A stretch of 5,086 nucleotides of DNA from positions 1-5,086 of the forward strand of contig CAIVKT010000317.1 in the NCBI GenBank assembly GCA_903906615.1. Reading direction: 5' to 3'. The position numbers were made by a program, and so were the translations under genes. Shown one piece after another: positions 4,868 to 5,086 of this stretch. Origin of the DNA: an uncultured Bacteroidota bacterium (GTDB lineage: Bacteria > Bacteroidota > Bacteroidia > Chitinophagales > Chitinophagaceae). Each line of letters opens with the position of its first letter. Position 1 is the first letter of the stretch. Below the pieces are notes generated by a model. It had not been told where the DNA came from. It made no database searches and saw only the letters and a list, made by a program, of their open reading frames with translations.

Positions 4868-5086
4868 TTATTTATCCACCACCATTCTGAATACCACGCG
4901 GTCTCCGCCCGAGGTAAGTGTGACCAAGTAAATGCCATTGGCTGCATTGCCCGGCAATGCCACCTGCTCGTTCACGCTGCCGTTCTGTATGTTCCTCTTG
5001 CCTGTGTACACCACCTGGCCCAGCACATCAGTAACCAAAATATTGAGCTGATCATCGCCCGCGGCCACCGAGCCGGTTATCGTGAA
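4868..5086 (-). CDS. Secreted protein C-terminus with T9SS type A sorting domain (partial)
   Basis: Only the last 72 codons are present; the gene runs off the right edge and the rest of the protein is unknown. The frame has no stop up to base 5086. The visible part is a type A T9SS C-terminal domain (Por_Secre_tail/TIGR04183-like): LNILVTDVLGQVVYTGK (14-30 of the visible part), then a VALPGNAANGIYLVTLTSG block (42-60) and the terminal strand DRVVFRMVVDK (62-72), with the usual D-x-x-G turn, the G-x-Y strand and a basic last residue. Such domains direct Sec-exported proteins through the type IX system, after which the domain is removed and the protein released or anchored to surface lipopolysaccharide. 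An internal GTG at 5068 is not a real start, since the sorting domain extends upstream of it. It ends at the strong terminator at 4811-4843. Confidence 0.9.
   Translation of the reverse strand, partial: FTITGSVAAGDDQLNILVTDVLGQVVYTGKRNIQNGSVNEQVALPGNAANGIYLVTLTSGGDRVVFRMVVDK

Overview
The window looks like chromosomal DNA from a Bacteroidota bacterium, most likely of the Chitinophagaceae type. The sequence evidence is a type IX secretion (T9SS) type A C-terminal sorting domain at the right edge, the absence of Shine-Dalgarno sequences before all three well-defined gene or operon starts, several matches to the Bacteroidota -7 promoter element TAnnTTTG, and intergenic DNA packed with small palindromes and short repeats. 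The family-level placement is an inference. No tRNA, rRNA, CRISPR array, transposase or prophage module is visible.

Layout. Positions 1-507 hold no gene but are dense in inverted repeats. Then comes a plus-strand gene (508-1407) for a helix-turn-helix protein that resembles a phage terminase small subunit but stands alone. A 432-base gene-free stretch (1408-1839) follows, with four hairpins, a 9-nt tandem repeat and an 18-bp perfect palindrome. Next is a two-gene minus-strand operon (3746 down to 1840). Its first gene is an unclassified protein with glycosyltransferase-like features. Its second is a STELLO-family (DUF288) glycosyltransferase, and the two are joined by an ATGA overlap. A 183-base divergent promoter region (3747-3929) separates this operon from a plus-strand atypical short-chain dehydrogenase/reductase gene of the HTATIP2/TIP30-like group (3930-4616). 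A gene-free stretch (4617-4810) carries a second 9-nt repeat cluster. A strong intrinsic terminator (4811-4843) then ends a minus-strand gene of which only the last 72 codons, a T9SS sorting domain, lie in the window.

How the genes may work together. The overlapping glycosyltransferase-like pair very probably acts together in making a surface glycan. The reductase is divergently transcribed and may be only a neighbour. The terminase-like protein and the secreted protein show no evident link to the pair.

The most interesting points are the tightly coupled STELLO pair (possibly the two halves of the fused eukaryotic STELLO-like proteins), a terminator-like hairpin in the leader of that operon, the orphan terminase-like HTH protein with a hairpin-rich leader, and the recurring repeat families: the 18-bp palindrome twice and the 9-nt NNCRCNAAG-type unit in two clusters.
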